The notes: generated from the sequence alone by a model not told the origin. Shown: positions 29,945 through 39,352, counted from the stretch's first letter. The stretch: DNA of 64,000 nt from Methylacidiphilum sp. Yel (GCF_004421185.1 NZ_LXQB01000016.1:1-64000), one strand, 5' to 3'. Translations and numbers: made by a program.

Positions 29945-31276
29945 GACGGCGAAGGCTTTTGTGGATCATCTTGTTTGTGCGGCTTGGCGGAATCCTTTTT
30001 CCCTTGGCTTCCTGTAATACGGCTCGAGGCTGGGTGACACTCCCAGTCCCCTAAAGGGGACAGGCTTCTAGGCAACTTTCGCAGTGTAGCCTGCCTCTTG
30101 CGAGACTCTGGCGCAGAGCAAGCCTGCGGCAGGTGGTTGACCTGCGAACTTCTCATCCCGACCCTCTAAAGAGGGTGGGGATTCCCGCGCTGTTCTCTAA
30201 AGAAGGCCTTTTTCGCGGAGTTTATCTCACCAAAAATGCCGCCGCCCGTCCGTCAAAGGGTCCGCCGAGGCCCCAAAAACGGAGCTTCTCCCGAAGAGAG
30301 CGTTGTAGCGCTTAACGGCTACGCTGCGGCCAGGGAAGGGAAGCGGCAACGCTTTGCCGCACCCGCGGTCGCCCTCTGGCTGTACCCAGAGGCTGGGACT
30401 GAGTTTCGCGGAGAAGGTGCAGGGAATAGTTTTGCGAGGTCCGGAGGAAGGGAAAAGCGTTCCCATGCACAAGAACTGGCGAAAAACCCGCGCAGCAAAC
30501 CGGTCCGTGCGTCTTAACCTAACCTCCGTCGTCGTTCCATGAGGCCCTAGTCGGTAGAGCTTTGCGGTGCCAACCTCTCTGGCAACAGCCGGACCCAAGC
30601 AAAGCCGACACTGTCTCGGTCTTGGAGATCCACCGGTCGCACGCGGCAGGGTTTGCCCGGCCGAAAACGGAGTACCGTGCTTCGGTTCATCTTCCGAGTG
30701 ACACCCTCCAAGGCGTTTACTCGCTGGGTTGTTGCCTCTTTTGCCCAGCCTAGCTCGGCCTACCTGCCCCGAAAACGGGCCAGTAAGCAAAAGCTTCCGC
30801 CTGACGAAGATGCTCCAGGATCTCTCCAGTATTCCGCCGCCCCGCCGCCTGGAGCTCCACCGAAGGCCCCCTCCCCATGGCTCTTAGACGGAGCCCGGAT
30901 TGGCTGTACTCATGATCCCTCGGTGCCAAACAAAGACTGCCCGGCCCTGGGCCAAAACGCTTGTCTTAAAGTCCTTGTTTACTAACAAAAATCGCCTTCT
31001 TTTCTGGAGCACCATCAAACTCAGGCTATTTTTACCAAACACGGGCTAGGAAAACCCTGCATCTTAAGCCCTCCGGTCCTCCTTCGAAACGGCATCCTAC
31101 ATTGCACCCAGCACCCCTTAAGCCCAGGGCTAAAGAGGGCAAAATCCCCACGTTTTCCACTCTCCCACATGCGGCCTGGCTTTCCCAATAAAGCTATCCA
31201 GATATACTGGCTACAGTTTACTATATCCTTGGAAAGACCTCGCCGGTTAGTTTCGTTTTGTAGACGAGGCAGCGAT
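29945..31276. other. Long stretch without a recognised gene, with IS605-like hairpins
   Basis: About 1.3 kb of GC-rich DNA. Several open frames exist but none has a recognisable domain or a ribosome-binding site. Near the left end two strong palindromes are present: GTCCCC-TAAA-GGGGAC (30046-30061) and ACCCTC-TAAA-GAGGGT (30161-30176), the latter followed by GGGGATTCC. They resemble the subterminal hairpins of IS200/IS605 elements. The remainder shows no clear structure. Confidence 0.3.
30046..30188 (-). mobile_element. Possible IS200/IS605-type end with two hairpins
   Basis: Read on the minus strand the stretch begins GGAATCCCCACCCTCTTTA, with a perfect stem of six pairs, and ends with a second six-pair stem around a TAAA/TTTA loop. 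The hairpin plus GGAATCCCC is the same design as the TnpB element end at 85-120. No transposase is recognisable beside it, so it would be a remnant or a solo end. The hairpins could also be transcription terminators. Confidence 0.35.
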
Positions 31277-31807
31277 TTAATCGTCTTCACCAGTCATCCG
31301 GCGTTCTCTTTCAAGTTCGCTTCTCCTTTCTTGAATCCAAGAAGATACTTTGCTCTCCAATTCCCGACGGAGCTCAACAATGGCCCGATGAACCTGCATC
31401 TGCTGCAGCCTTAAATAATCCCTGAGTGTTTGTAAAAACAGATTGCGATCTCCGCGAAACGCTTGCGCATATGGCGCTAGGGGAATCTCAATCTTTTGAC
31501 CCATTAGCTTGCCCACCAGCGGTACCCTGTCGAAATGGCTTATCGGAAAATACTTGCCAGTATCCCAATCCAAGTAAAGCTCGGCGCCGCGAAACTTAAT
31601 GACCACCTGCCCCTCCTGGACTTCGACGTTATCGAGATCGAAGGCCAGAGGCTCTGGCAATCTACGTTGTAGCAGCTCTTGACAAAGCTCCGCGTCCGTA
31701 TGCTGGTTTAATTGTTCCCACGTAAGAGAAGGGACGTCATCATTAAAAAGTTTCTGCCGAATCTCCAGAAACTCATCCTGTATCGGCTTGCTTGCAAAAA
31801 GTTTCAT
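31277..31807 (-). CDS. Hypothetical protein, intact
   Basis: The 176-residue frame begins MKLFASKPIQDEFLEIRQKL and contains DLDNVEVQEGQVVIKFRGAE, LYLDWDTGKYFPISHFDRVP and a long C-terminal helix (VHRAIVELRRELESKVSSWI) ending in charged residues. A GGAGG sequence lies a short distance before the ATG, on the coding strand near 31820, which supports the start. The composition is protein-like and the gene appears intact, unlike most neighbours. No family was recognised; the terminal helix suggests a coiled coil. Confidence 0.6.
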   Translation of the reverse strand: MKLFASKPIQDEFLEIRQKLFNDDVPSLTWEQLNQHTDAELCQELLQRRLPEPLAFDLDNVEVQEGQVVIKFRGAELYLDWDTGKYFPISHFDRVPLVGKLMGQKIEIPLAPYAQAFRGDRNLFLQTLRDYLRLQQMQVHRAIVELRRELESKVSSWIQERRSELERERRMTGEDD

Positions 31808-32045
31808 AGCAGTCTACCACACCTCCTTTCAGTTTTCATAAGTTAAGCCAGTCAATGTTTTCGTCAATAGTAATCAGAAGATCTGATCGCCTTTTACGCT
31901 GTTTCTATCTTTGGGAAGGCTCGAGGCTTTTGTGACCGGCAGGATGATGTCCTTCAAAAAGCCGGTACTTAAGTTTCTCCTGGATCGGTTCCTCTTAAAG
32001 CTCACTCTAAAAATGCCTTTCGTAATCAGCCTTTTGCCACCCTTC
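31808..32045. other. Intergenic stretch
   Basis: About 240 bases between the intact hypothetical gene and the degenerate lipoprotein copy. It should contain the promoter of the leftward gene at 31807. Nothing else was recognised. Confidence 0.2.
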
Positions 32046-32530
32046 TTACCTACACTTTACCAGCCGAAGCACCAGCACCTCTCCCCTCCGGATGTACACA
32101 AGGTAAACGCCCACGGAAGATTTGGTAGTGGATCTAAACGTTCCCCAATTATAGGTTTGGGTGGAGCCAAACCCTGAGTAGCCGGCAACTTCCCTTTGTT
32201 CGGTTATGATCCATACAGCGTTTCCCCCAAGTTTCTGCACCTCCTCCATCCATTGATGAATAAGTATTGAATGGGCCAAGGGACGGGGGCCTCGCTTGGC
32301 CACGTGAAGAACCCAAGGATCCGATAGGGACGGTCCGGTTCGTAGTAGTAGACAGGGATTCCTTCCACCTGCTCGACAAAAGCTCCCCTTCGATTCTCCG
32401 GATGCACAGCTGCCGAACCCGAGTAGGGTGTAAACCGTGTTGCAACCCCGACACAACCGCCAAAAGAAAGCACTGCCAGACAAAGAAGGAGCCCTGGGAG
32501 AAGCGCCAACGCCCAGCCGAAACAGCTCCT
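32046..32530 (-). pseudogene. Degenerate small lipoprotein, copy 1 of a family
   Basis: A hydrophobic segment ending in a lipobox-like LSFGGC (near 32460) is followed by GAFVEQVEGIPVYYYEPDRP, then YRILG. The frame changes at the CCC near 32312 and continues HVAKRGPRPLAHSILIHQWM, EEVQKLGGNAVWIITEQREV and GEVLVLRLVK. Copy 2 at 45339-45780 has the uninterrupted junction YRVLGVLHVGKLGPRPLAHS, which shows that one base is missing here. The function is unknown; it looks like an envelope lipoprotein. The open frame continues upstream to 33073 without recognisable content. Confidence 0.65.
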
Positions 32531-33472
32531 CCTTAAGTCCGCGCCGTTTTGAGAGAGGAACTCCCCCAGGCCCAGCCCCCAAAGCTTGCTCCTTCTTGAG
32601 TTGCAACGAAGTTTCCGGAAGACCGGTTTAGGCCCAGCGACGTTTTTGCCTGCCGGCAAGAAGGATCGTTGTGCGGAAGAAACACCGAGGCATGCCACCA
32701 AAGCCGGCCGCACCACCGCGGTATGATTTTCCAGAGGCACATGCTCGCTAACCAAGGCTTCTTGCGTCCAACACCGCTCGTCAAAGCCGTCAAGGAGAAA
32801 AAAGCGGCCGCGAAAGCCTGCAGGGGACACTTGCGGGCGCTGAAACACCCCTGGAGCCCTGTCAGGAAATCTCAGGGCAATGCCCCGCGGCTCCATAAAG
32901 AGGCCCCAGCTCTCCAAAAGGCACCAAGGCCTTGGCCCTTCTTCCCATCTCACGGGAGAGGCCCCTATGACCGTCGCCGGCAAACCGTCGGGTCCGTTCT
33001 CTGTGGCTGCCACGGCCAACCGGATCCAGTGGGCCCTTCCTACCAGCAACCTGTTCCTCCGCCGGCAAGCCATACAGCTCCTTTGTTAAAAATCCGGCCC
33101 TCACCATATCCCACCCGGTAGGACAAATACGGTCCCACCAAAAAATTTTTGCCGCTCGACGAGCTGTTTTCCCTCCGAAGGCTTTTGGTCTAGAAAACCG
33201 CACCCTGCCGACTCTATACGCGTGCTTTTGGTTCCCCGCGGCGCTTGAGTACCTGTGTTAGCCCATGCTCAAAATTTGGGCTCGCCCTTCAAGCACGGGG
33301 GCCCCTTCTTCTTTCCGATAGGTGGAACGGCGACCGAAGGCTTTTCCAGGTGCGCCTGGGGCGCATAGTTCGGGCACAAAACGCCGTTTGAAAACATCGC
33401 AGCCCGCCCGCCAGTAGACATCACAACCTTCGCGCGCACTCCCCTTCTTGCCCGCAAGAGCCAAAGGCAGCT
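32531..33472. other. GC-rich stretch without a recognised gene
   Basis: Long open frames exist on the minus strand up to about 33200 but they overlap one another, show no known domain and have no convincing start. This is what high-GC non-coding or decayed DNA looks like. A frame reading RPWCLLESWGLFMEPRGIAL is the most protein-like and may be the remains of an unrecognised gene. Confidence 0.25.
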
Positions 33473-33575
33473 AGCCCATGTTTCGTGGAAGTTTCGTAAG
33501 TCGTTGAATTTCCATGCTCATTTTTCTAAGGCCCTAAAGGGCCAACTTGGAGGGCGGAAAAGAATTCCGATCATA
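33473..33575 (+). repeat. Dispersed repeat, partial copy C
   Basis: It starts CCCATGTTTCGTGGAAGTTT and contains CGTAAGTCGTTGA, CATGCTCATTTTT, the palindrome GGCCC-TAAA-GGGCC and GGAGGGCGGAAAAG. The same blocks occur in the same order in the copies at 34990-35216 (inverted) and 40317-40545. The middle part between the T-run and the palindrome is shortened here. It lies just left of the truncated hydrolase gene. Confidence 0.8.
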
Positions 33576-33617
33576 AGGTAAATTCTCGACTCGCCGGTCG
33601 ATAGCCTCTAGAAACTT

Positions 33618-33941
33618 GTGGTCGGCATGATCGCGCAAACGCCTAACGTTGGAATTGCAGAAGTTCGCTTCACCAAGTCCGGTGCCCTTGAGAGCCCGTT
33701 CGACAAAGGAAAGCTTTCAGACTGCCAGCACGTCTTTCTCCTTAGCCACGGGTGGCTTAACGACCCCCAGTCCGCTCGTCAGGAGCTCTACGAGCCCCTC
33801 GTTGGCTCAATCGAAAAGGTAAAGAACCAATTGTTCCAAGGAAAGTTTGGCAAAATCGAGTTTCTTTTTGCCTACTGGCGCGCCAAGGAGTTTCCTCCAG
33901 GAGGAGACCCTTTTCCGGCTCGCGGAGGTGCACATGCCTAA
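33618..33941 (+). pseudogene. Truncated alpha/beta-hydrolase-like protein
   Basis: The 107-residue frame starts at a GTG and has GIAEVRFTKSGALESP, then HVFLLSHGWLNDPQSARQEL and IEFLFAYWRAKEF. FLSHGW and the following helix match the beginning of an alpha/beta-hydrolase fold (oxyanion strand with HGW) in large uncharacterised hydrolases. The nucleophile and the rest of the catalytic core are missing, and the frame ends inside the start of the next gene. It appears to be an N-terminal fragment left after a deletion or replacement. Confidence 0.5.
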
Positions 33942-34983
33942 AAAGGAGGAAGGCATAAGAGCGCTAGAAACGCTCTTATCAGGTTATTACTCTCCCGTTT
34001 TATTCGCCGGGCTGTCCTCTCTTATTACAGATTCCCCAGAATTTGTGCATGAATTCAAGGATCAGCTCTTGTGGGTCCTGGAATTGTATGCCGAAAAGCT
34101 CGAGGGTGATCGCCGCCTAAGAGAATTCCTTTGGGCGAAAATGGCCAAACCCCTTGTAGAAAAAGAACCACGACGGGTTTGCCTGGCTGCGATCAAAGCG
34201 TGTAAAGGACACCCCTATTCTTTTCGTCCAGACATAAAGCCCCGTATTTTCCCATTGGTCCCTCTACTCGAACGCCTCTGGAACGATCCACAGGCTCGCG
34301 AGCTCCTCATAGAGGCAGCTCAAACCGGTCAGGGCGGGTTTTTGTTGTTAAGCTGGGTCAAACACAAGATGCCAACGGAGGAAGCTCCGATCCAGGGGGA
34401 GGCGCGTGGACAGAAGAAGCAGCAAGAGGAAGGCATTCTCTGCTGCCTTTTTGACTACCTGGGCTGCCGCCCCACCCGAATGAGCATGGGCGAATCTCCG
34501 GATTGTGTCGCAGAAATTGCAGGAAAACGGATTGGGATCGAGGTAACGATTCTACACCCGGCAGAGAAAGAAACCGGCGGCAGTCCTCTGCGCCGCCAAG
34601 AGGAGGAGACAGTTCGCCGTATCGGCCTACAACCATACCCAATGTGGGCATCGCTCGACTGGAAACGAGCCTTACAAAGACTAACCAAGCAAAAAGTTCG
34701 GGCCGCTAGCCGGTTCAATCGGTCCTCCATTGATAAACTGTGGCTGGTTGTTGTCGCCGCATCGGCGCCCATCTGGGGAGCAGCTGTCTCAACCTGGGTG
34801 CCCGCGTTCGACGTCACGGCGGAGAAACTGTGTAACCTTACTGCCGGCGTCCTGGAGGAGTCTGCTTACGATCTTGTCTTTTTTTACATCATCATGCAGA
34901 AGAAGCTCTTCCGTTGGAAAAAAGGCAGCTCCTGGAAGGAAATGAGGCAACGACGGAACCTGAGTACGGGCGAACTCGCGTAG
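33934..34983 (+). CDS. Uncharacterised protein with a PD-(D/E)XK-like nuclease motif
   Basis: The 349-residue protein starts at the ATG at 33934 because GGAGGTG lies four bases before it. The N-terminal half is helical (VHEFKDQLLWVLELYAEKLE, then KPRIFPLVPLLERLW). The C-terminal half has YLGCRPTRMSMGESPDCVAE, IAGKRIGIEVTILHPAEKE, with a PD, a G and an EVT spaced as in restriction-endonuclease-like folds. SSIDKLWLVVVAA is a further core strand. No family was recognised; a role in defence or DNA repair is inferred from the motif and neighbourhood. The frame is intact. Confidence 0.55.
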   Translation: MPKKEEGIRALETLLSGYYSPVLFAGLSSLITDSPEFVHEFKDQLLWVLELYAEKLEGDRRLREFLWAKMAKPLVEKEPRRVCLAAIKACKGHPYSFRPDIKPRIFPLVPLLERLWNDPQARELLIEAAQTGQGGFLLLSWVKHKMPTEEAPIQGEARGQKKQQEEGILCCLFDYLGCRPTRMSMGESPDCVAEIAGKRIGIEVTILHPAEKETGGSPLRRQEEETVRRIGLQPYPMWASLDWKRALQRLTKQKVRAASRFNRSSIDKLWLVVVAASAPIWGAAVSTWVPAFDVTAEKLCNLTAGVLEESAYDLVFFYIIMQKKLFRWKKGSSWKEMRQRRNLSTGELA

Positions 34984-34989
34984 CAATGT

Positions 34990-35216
34990 AACCGGTCAAA
35001 GAAAGCCGAGGCAGACCTCGGAGGCACCAAACACCGTGGGTCACTGCAGGAAAGGGAGCAGGCGCGTCACAATCCTTTCCGCCCTCTAAGTCGGCTCCTT
35101 AGAGCCTTGGAAAAAGAAGAAATAGCTCCGAAACCGGCCACATCGTGACACATGAAAAAAAAATAGGCATGGATAATCAACACCTTACGAAACTTCTACC
35201 AAACATGGGGCAGGAG
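34990..35216 (-). repeat. Dispersed repeat, full copy B
   Basis: Read on the minus strand it runs from CCCCATGTTTGGTAGAAGTT through TCATGTGTCACGATG, CCAAGGCTCTAAGGAGCC, AGAGGGCGGAAAGG and GCAGTGACCCACGGTGTTTG to GAGGTCTGCCTCGGC. The blocks match copy A (40317-40545) along about 225 bases. The stem GGCTC-TAAG-GAGCC is intact. It fills the gap between two converging genes, so it could act as a terminator-bearing or mobile non-coding element. Confidence 0.85.
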
Positions 35217-35267
35217 ATCTTCCATCGCCCCTCGAGAAGGTAGCCAGCCACTCGCTGCACGCTTGCT

Positions 35268-36247
35268 TTAGGCCCCCGAACCGGCCGGTTGGGGCGGGGA
35301 GGGGACGGCCTGCGGAACCTGGACAGCCAGCTTCACGTAGGCCCGACCTAGGTGGTTTTCCACGATCTTAACGGCGGGACCCTGGAAGGTGTGCATCGTC
35401 GCATGGTGCACGCTGAGGACGGCGTCTTCGAGCTCCCGATCGTCTTCGAGGTTAAGGACCATAACACCTTTCTCCCTGGCTGAGTCGCGGTCGATTCCGA
35501 GGGAGTGAGACCGGTGCAGGGTATAGTCGCCGAAGAAATCGGCGATTTCCGCCGCCTTCCTCTCACGCTCTGTCTCCGCACAGGCAGCCAGCATCCACCT
35601 GGTCAGCCACTCTCTGGTGAGTCTCTTCGCCAACACCTCTGCGTCTTCGCACTGGCTTAAGAGGCCTGGGCCGTACTGCTGGAGGATGGGAAACCAGGCG
35701 GCTAGGAGCGCGGGATCGAAGCACTCGGCCTTGGCCTTCTCGAACTGCTCGATGATGGCGCGGGCCGGGACGTAGCGGTACACAACATGCTGACCTACCG
35801 CCACCGGGACGGCGATCTGCGGATCGATGGGCCCGAGCTGGGAGTGCTTGCCCATCACAATCTCGTTGGCTGCCAGGGCCCACATCGTCCCCGCCGACAT
35901 GGCAGCCACTGGCACAAAGGCGCGGATGTGCTGAAAGCTCTTGCGTAAGTACCGGACGACTGAATCCACGGCCTCGGGACTTCCGCCGGCGTGTGAAGGA
36001 TAAGATCCAGCATTCCAGACCTGAGGTCCTTGCAGACCTCCATTATAGCCTGGATGTCCTCGAGGGTGATAGAGGTGTGGATCTGATTCCCCGAGAGCCA
36101 GTCCGTGTAGTAGATGATGATGTCGCGGCAAGTGCGTGCGTGAAGCTCGGCCAAGTACTTGCGCCGGACGCCGTCGAAATCGGGCGCACCTCCCCGCGCC
36201 TGTGCTGACTGGCGAAGCTCCGCGAGGATCTCGCCCCAGGTGGGCAT
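35268..36247 (-). pseudogene. SDH/ClpP-type serine protease, one frameshift
   Basis: The first frame (from 36247) reads MPTWGEILAELRQSA, YYTDWLSGNQIHTSITLED and LDLILHTP. The second continues GGSPEAVDSVVRYLRK, VPVAAMSAGTMWALAANEI, VMGKHSQLGPIDPQI. The MSAGTMWALAA segment holds the nucleophile serine of the SDH (serine dehydrogenase proteinase, PF01972)/SppA group. The frames join at about 35985, where one missing G would restore LHTPGGSPEA. The restored protein would be about 326 residues. The missing base could be a sequencing error or a recent loss. A small gene lies 8 bases upstream. Confidence 0.75.
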
Positions 36248-36255
36248 CGGCCTGG

Positions 36256-36594
36256 CTAGCTGTTGGCTCCGACCGCGTACCGGATCGCGGGCTTGACGGG
36301 CTCGGTCTTGACCCGAGGGATCCGGGCCACAAGCTCCTCCAGGTCGCTGACGCCCGAAAGCTGTATCGCGCGCTGGAGCATGTCCTCCAGCTCTCGCTGC
36401 GGGGTGTGGAGTGCATCGGGAGGCTCCTCGATCTTTCGAACTGGCTCGATCACTTCAGTCACCTCCTCGTCTCCAGTCCTACCGGTCTGCCACACTACGT
36501 CGATTTCCTCTGACCGGTTGGATGAACCGAGCGAATTTTTCCTTGAACATAGCAGAAGCTCTGGAGAGGTATGATTAGTTGTCGTCATCGTCAT
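36256..36594 (-). CDS. Small hypothetical protein upstream of the SDH protease
   Basis: The 112-residue frame starts MTMTTTNHTSPELLL and ends in PVKPAIRYAVGANS. The middle is acidic and helical (EEVTEVIEPVRKIEEPPDAL, QRELEDMLQRAIQLSG). It lies 8 bases before the protease gene on the same strand, suggesting joint expression and perhaps a cofactor or substrate role. No family was recognised. Confidence 0.5.
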   Translation of the reverse strand: MTMTTTNHTSPELLLCSRKNSLGSSNRSEEIDVVWQTGRTGDEEVTEVIEPVRKIEEPPDALHTPQRELEDMLQRAIQLSGVSDLEELVARIPRVKTEPVKPAIRYAVGANS

Positions 36595-36886
36595 CTATCT
36601 CTTCTGAATATGAAGAATCCATATCTTCGTCATATCCACCAATCATCCATTCATTCCCATTGTTCAGCCAAATATTCTCTTCCCCAATTCGACCGACAGT
36701 CATAGTCGTTCCAAAAGTAGGTTCATAGAAGAATATGTTTTCCTTTCCCACATGACCTAAGCCAACTGGACCGACTTGATTGATCCAGAAGTTTTCTCCA
36801 TTGAACTGACCAAAAGCAGTAGTGCCTACCTGGTTCAGAATCAAGTTCCCACCGGCATATGAAGTGGAACACATGACGAACAACAT
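36575..36886 (-). CDS. Hypothetical protein with NQVG-type repeats and acidic tail
   Basis: From the ATG at 36886 the protein is about 103 residues (an open frame extends to 37045 through a repeat tract and is unlikely to be translated from there). It contains the repeating patterns LILNQVGTTAFGQF, FWINQVGPVGLGHV, NIFFYEP, MTVGRIGEENIWLN, and ends with an acidic run (EEIDDDDDN). The pattern suggests a small beta-structured surface protein. Family and function are unknown. Its 3' end overlaps the next gene by 20 bases. Confidence 0.45.
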   Translation of the reverse strand: MLFVMCSTSYAGGNLILNQVGTTAFGQFNGENFWINQVGPVGLGHVGKENIFFYEPTFGTTMTVGRIGEENIWLNNGNEWMIGGYDEDMDSSYSEEIDDDDDN

Positions 36887-36924
36887 CAGCTGACGCTCCC
36901 TAGAATTTGGGCACATTGCCATTT

Positions 36925-37025
36925 GCCCATAACATTCCCATTTGCCACTTACCACTCGCTGCCCGGCTGTCTCCTTGTGGCAAGGACAATTCTCGCGCAT
37001 TATCTCCTTGTCATAAGGACACGAA
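36925..37025 (-). repeat. Hairpin repeats and VNTR-like tract before the DUF4143 ATPase
   Basis: Two near-identical units TGTCCTTATGACAAGGAGA and TGTCCTTGCCACAAGGAGA (minus-strand reading, 33 bases apart) each form a short palindrome, TCCTT...AAGGA. A following tract repeats GGCAAATGG-like words. Tandem tracts of this type (GGGAAATGGGAA-like) are known beside mobile gene cassettes. The tract abuts the start of the DUF4143 ATPase gene. Confidence 0.6.
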
Positions 37026-37034
37026 TTTAGTAAT

Positions 37035-38363
37035 ATGGCCTTCATGGCACTACACCCAGTGCTTCAAGAAGAGCTCGTCGCAGGGTTCGAGCCGGTGGTT
37101 CTGGAAGGCCTCACCCAGCGGGATACGCGGCTTCCTGCCATCAAGAACAAGGTCCATGCAGTGCTCGGCATGCGGCGGGTCGGCAAAACCACCTTCTTGC
37201 GCCAAGTGCAGCAGGAACAGCAGCAAGCGCTTGCCCCAGAACGGGCGGTGTACGTGAGCTTCGATGACGATCGCCTGGCGGACCTGCCGCTTTCGCAGCT
37301 CGATGCGCTCTTGGAAGAGTACTACCGCACCTTCCCACAGTTCCGTGGCCGCGAGCTCGTGTGGTGGTTCTTCGATGAGATACAGGTGATTTCAGGCTGG
37401 GAGCGATTCATCCGCCGCTTGATGGACACGGAGAAGGCCGCGGTGGTTGTCTCTGGTTCCTCAGCTCGTCTTCTCTCCCGCGAGGTCCATACTTCCTTGC
37501 GTGGCCGCGGATTCGAGACGGTTCTACGCCCCTTTAGCTTCCGCGAATTCCTTCGTCACCGGAATGAGGAGCCGACCAAACCCGTCGCCCGACTGAGTGC
37601 GGCCGAGCGCTCGCTCATCGAGAAGCGCTTGCTCGAATATCTGCAGGTTGGTGGTTTCCCCGAGGCTCAGGGGCTGGATATGCGCCTGCGCATTCAATTG
37701 CTCCAGAGTTATGTGGACACGCTGCTTCTGCGCGATGTGGTCGAGCGCTACCAGGTGAGCCAGATCGCTGCCCTTCGCTCGATTACTCGGACTTGTCTGC
37801 GCAACCCTGCCGCGCTCCTCAGTGCGCACGCTATCTACCGCGATCTCAAATCCCAGGGATATGCCGTTTCCAAAGACACGGTACACGCCCTTCTCGGATA
37901 CCTGGTGGATGCCTTTTTGCTGACGCTCGTGCCGCTGGCTACGGACTATGAACGGCAGCGTAATGCCAATCCGCGCAAAATCTATCCTGCTGACCCAGGG
38001 CTGATTCATGCGTTCGATACGAGCGGTCGCGCTAACCTGGGGCGTCCCTTGGAAACAGCGGTGCTGAACGCCCTAGTCTCACGAGGGACGAAGGTGGGCT
38101 ACGTGAAGACTGATGAAGGATTCGAGGTAGATTTTCTCGCGCGCGCCCCCAGCAAGAGGGAACTACTCATCCAGGTATGCGCGGACCCGACCCAGCCAGA
38201 GGTTCTCGAACGCGAATTGCGTGCACTCGACGCAGCGGCTCGCACCCATCCTCGCGCCAAGCGGATTCTGATTGTGCTGACGCGAGACCAAGCAATTCAG
38301 GTGTCAGCTGACACCATTCGGGTGTGTGCAGCATACCAATGGTTTCTGGAGGAAGATCTATGA
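37035..38363 (+). CDS. AAA_14/DUF4143 ATP-binding protein
   Basis: The 442-residue protein has GMRRVGKTTFLRQVQQE (Walker A, near residue 50), WWFFDEIQVISGWERFIRRL (Walker B, near 115) and SGSSARLLSREVHTSLRGR (sensor region), and ends with the DUF4143 domain, whose GYVKTDEGFEVDFLARAPSK carries a PD-(D/E)XK-like E.DF core. Such proteins are widespread in bacteria and archaea, mobile between genomes, and have no settled role. The start at 37035 could also be the second ATG at 37044. The gene is intact, unlike its neighbours. Confidence 0.9.
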   Translation: MAFMALHPVLQEELVAGFEPVVLEGLTQRDTRLPAIKNKVHAVLGMRRVGKTTFLRQVQQEQQQALAPERAVYVSFDDDRLADLPLSQLDALLEEYYRTFPQFRGRELVWWFFDEIQVISGWERFIRRLMDTEKAAVVVSGSSARLLSREVHTSLRGRGFETVLRPFSFREFLRHRNEEPTKPVARLSAAERSLIEKRLLEYLQVGGFPEAQGLDMRLRIQLLQSYVDTLLLRDVVERYQVSQIAALRSITRTCLRNPAALLSAHAIYRDLKSQGYAVSKDTVHALLGYLVDAFLLTLVPLATDYERQRNANPRKIYPADPGLIHAFDTSGRANLGRPLETAVLNALVSRGTKVGYVKTDEGFEVDFLARAPSKRELLIQVCADPTQPEVLERELRALDAAARTHPRAKRILIVLTRDQAIQVSADTIRVCAAYQWFLEEDL

Positions 38364-38445
38364 ACACTATTTTTGATCTTCATGGCAGTGTACCTCCTCC
38401 TTTCTTCTCTCAACATTTTCCTCTTAGAAGGGCGGATACACCGCC

Positions 38446-39352
38446 TTGCGCGAATTTCCAGAGCTTTTGATGTTACCTCTCCCCCCAAAAAAGCTTGTGG
38501 TTTCTTTTCTTGCCTTTGAGGCATTAGCCCGCGCACGGGTTTGCGCACCTTCTGGCAGAGGCAGAAATCCCCGGGGAGAGCTTTCCGGCGTATTCGCGGG
38601 GTATGCCAGACGGGGATGGCTCATCCAACGGAGGTCTCAAGCGGCCCTTAGCCCAAGGGAGCAGGAACGCTTTCTTTGCGCCTACCGCACGCTTTCTTGG
38701 CAAGGCGTGCTTGGCCGCTTTGTGGACATCCACGCCGAAATCACGCACCACATGCACACGATGCCAGCGTCGGGGGACCCAAGCGGTCAAGCTCGGCAGA
38801 GAGCGCTTTCTTCCATGGCACCGGATCTACCTCTTTCTTTTTGAAAAGGCTTTGCAAGACCTAGACCCAAGCCTTGCTATCCCCTACTGGGATTGGAAAA
38901 GTACGAGCCAACAGGATTTACCGCACTGGGTAAGCGGGTTCACCGATCCGGTTAAGACTCCGCTCCAAGCTGAAATCCCAATGTGGGTTGCGCCGGGGGA
39001 TCCTAAGGAGCTTAACGCGATCGCCCAGACAATCCCTACAGTCTTGCAGCATAGCGCCTACACGGAGCTTACCCGCTCTCCAGAGATCGCCCGCAACCTT
39101 GTGCACCTATGGGTTGACGGAATCATGGCCCAGATCCCCACAGCGCCTGTGCACCCGATTTTTTGGATGCATCAGGCCAATCTTGACCGGCTGTGGTGGA
39201 CATGGCAGGAGAGCAGGGTTGGCCAGGGGAAACATCCAAACTTACCCGGAGGCCGTGCAGTGCTGGACCCATGGGGCTACCGCGAGGAAGACACCCGTGA
39301 TATCCTCCAACTGGGCTACCAGTATGTTGGAGCTCCTTTTCCCTCGCAATAG
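38446..39352 (+). pseudogene. Tyrosinase-family copper enzyme, one frameshift
   Basis: The first frame contains LSPREQERFLCAYRTL and FVDIHAEITHHMHTM, and the second GRERFLPWHRIYLFLFEKAL, AIPYWDWKS and VHPIFWMHQANLDRLWWTW. These are the CuA and CuB histidine motifs of tyrosinases, type-3 copper enzymes that oxidise phenols. The frames switch at a G5 run (38772-38776); four G would join HTMPASG to TQAVKLGRE. The true start is unclear, since the first ~60 codons before LSPREQ do not look like the family. A bacterial tyrosinase of about 240-300 residues would result. Confidence 0.8.

Noticed and set aside
30046-30176. Hairpins considered as a CRISPR array
   Set aside because: There are only two palindromes, with different stems and no regular spacer pattern. 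No CRISPR array or cas gene was found anywhere in the window.
30227-30790. 187-codon minus-strand frame in the 29.9-31.3 kb gap
   Set aside because: It overlaps other open frames of equal length, has no ribosome-binding site and no family resemblance. It was treated as non-coding.
33258-33464. Minus-strand frames of 62-68 codons
   Set aside because: Two overlapping short frames in GC-rich DNA without start signals or domains; chance frames.
36887-37045. N-terminal 53 residues of the NQVG-repeat protein frame
   Set aside because: They are encoded by the palindromic repeat tract (CPYDKE, CPCHKE), which looks like non-coding repeats, so the later ATG was preferred.
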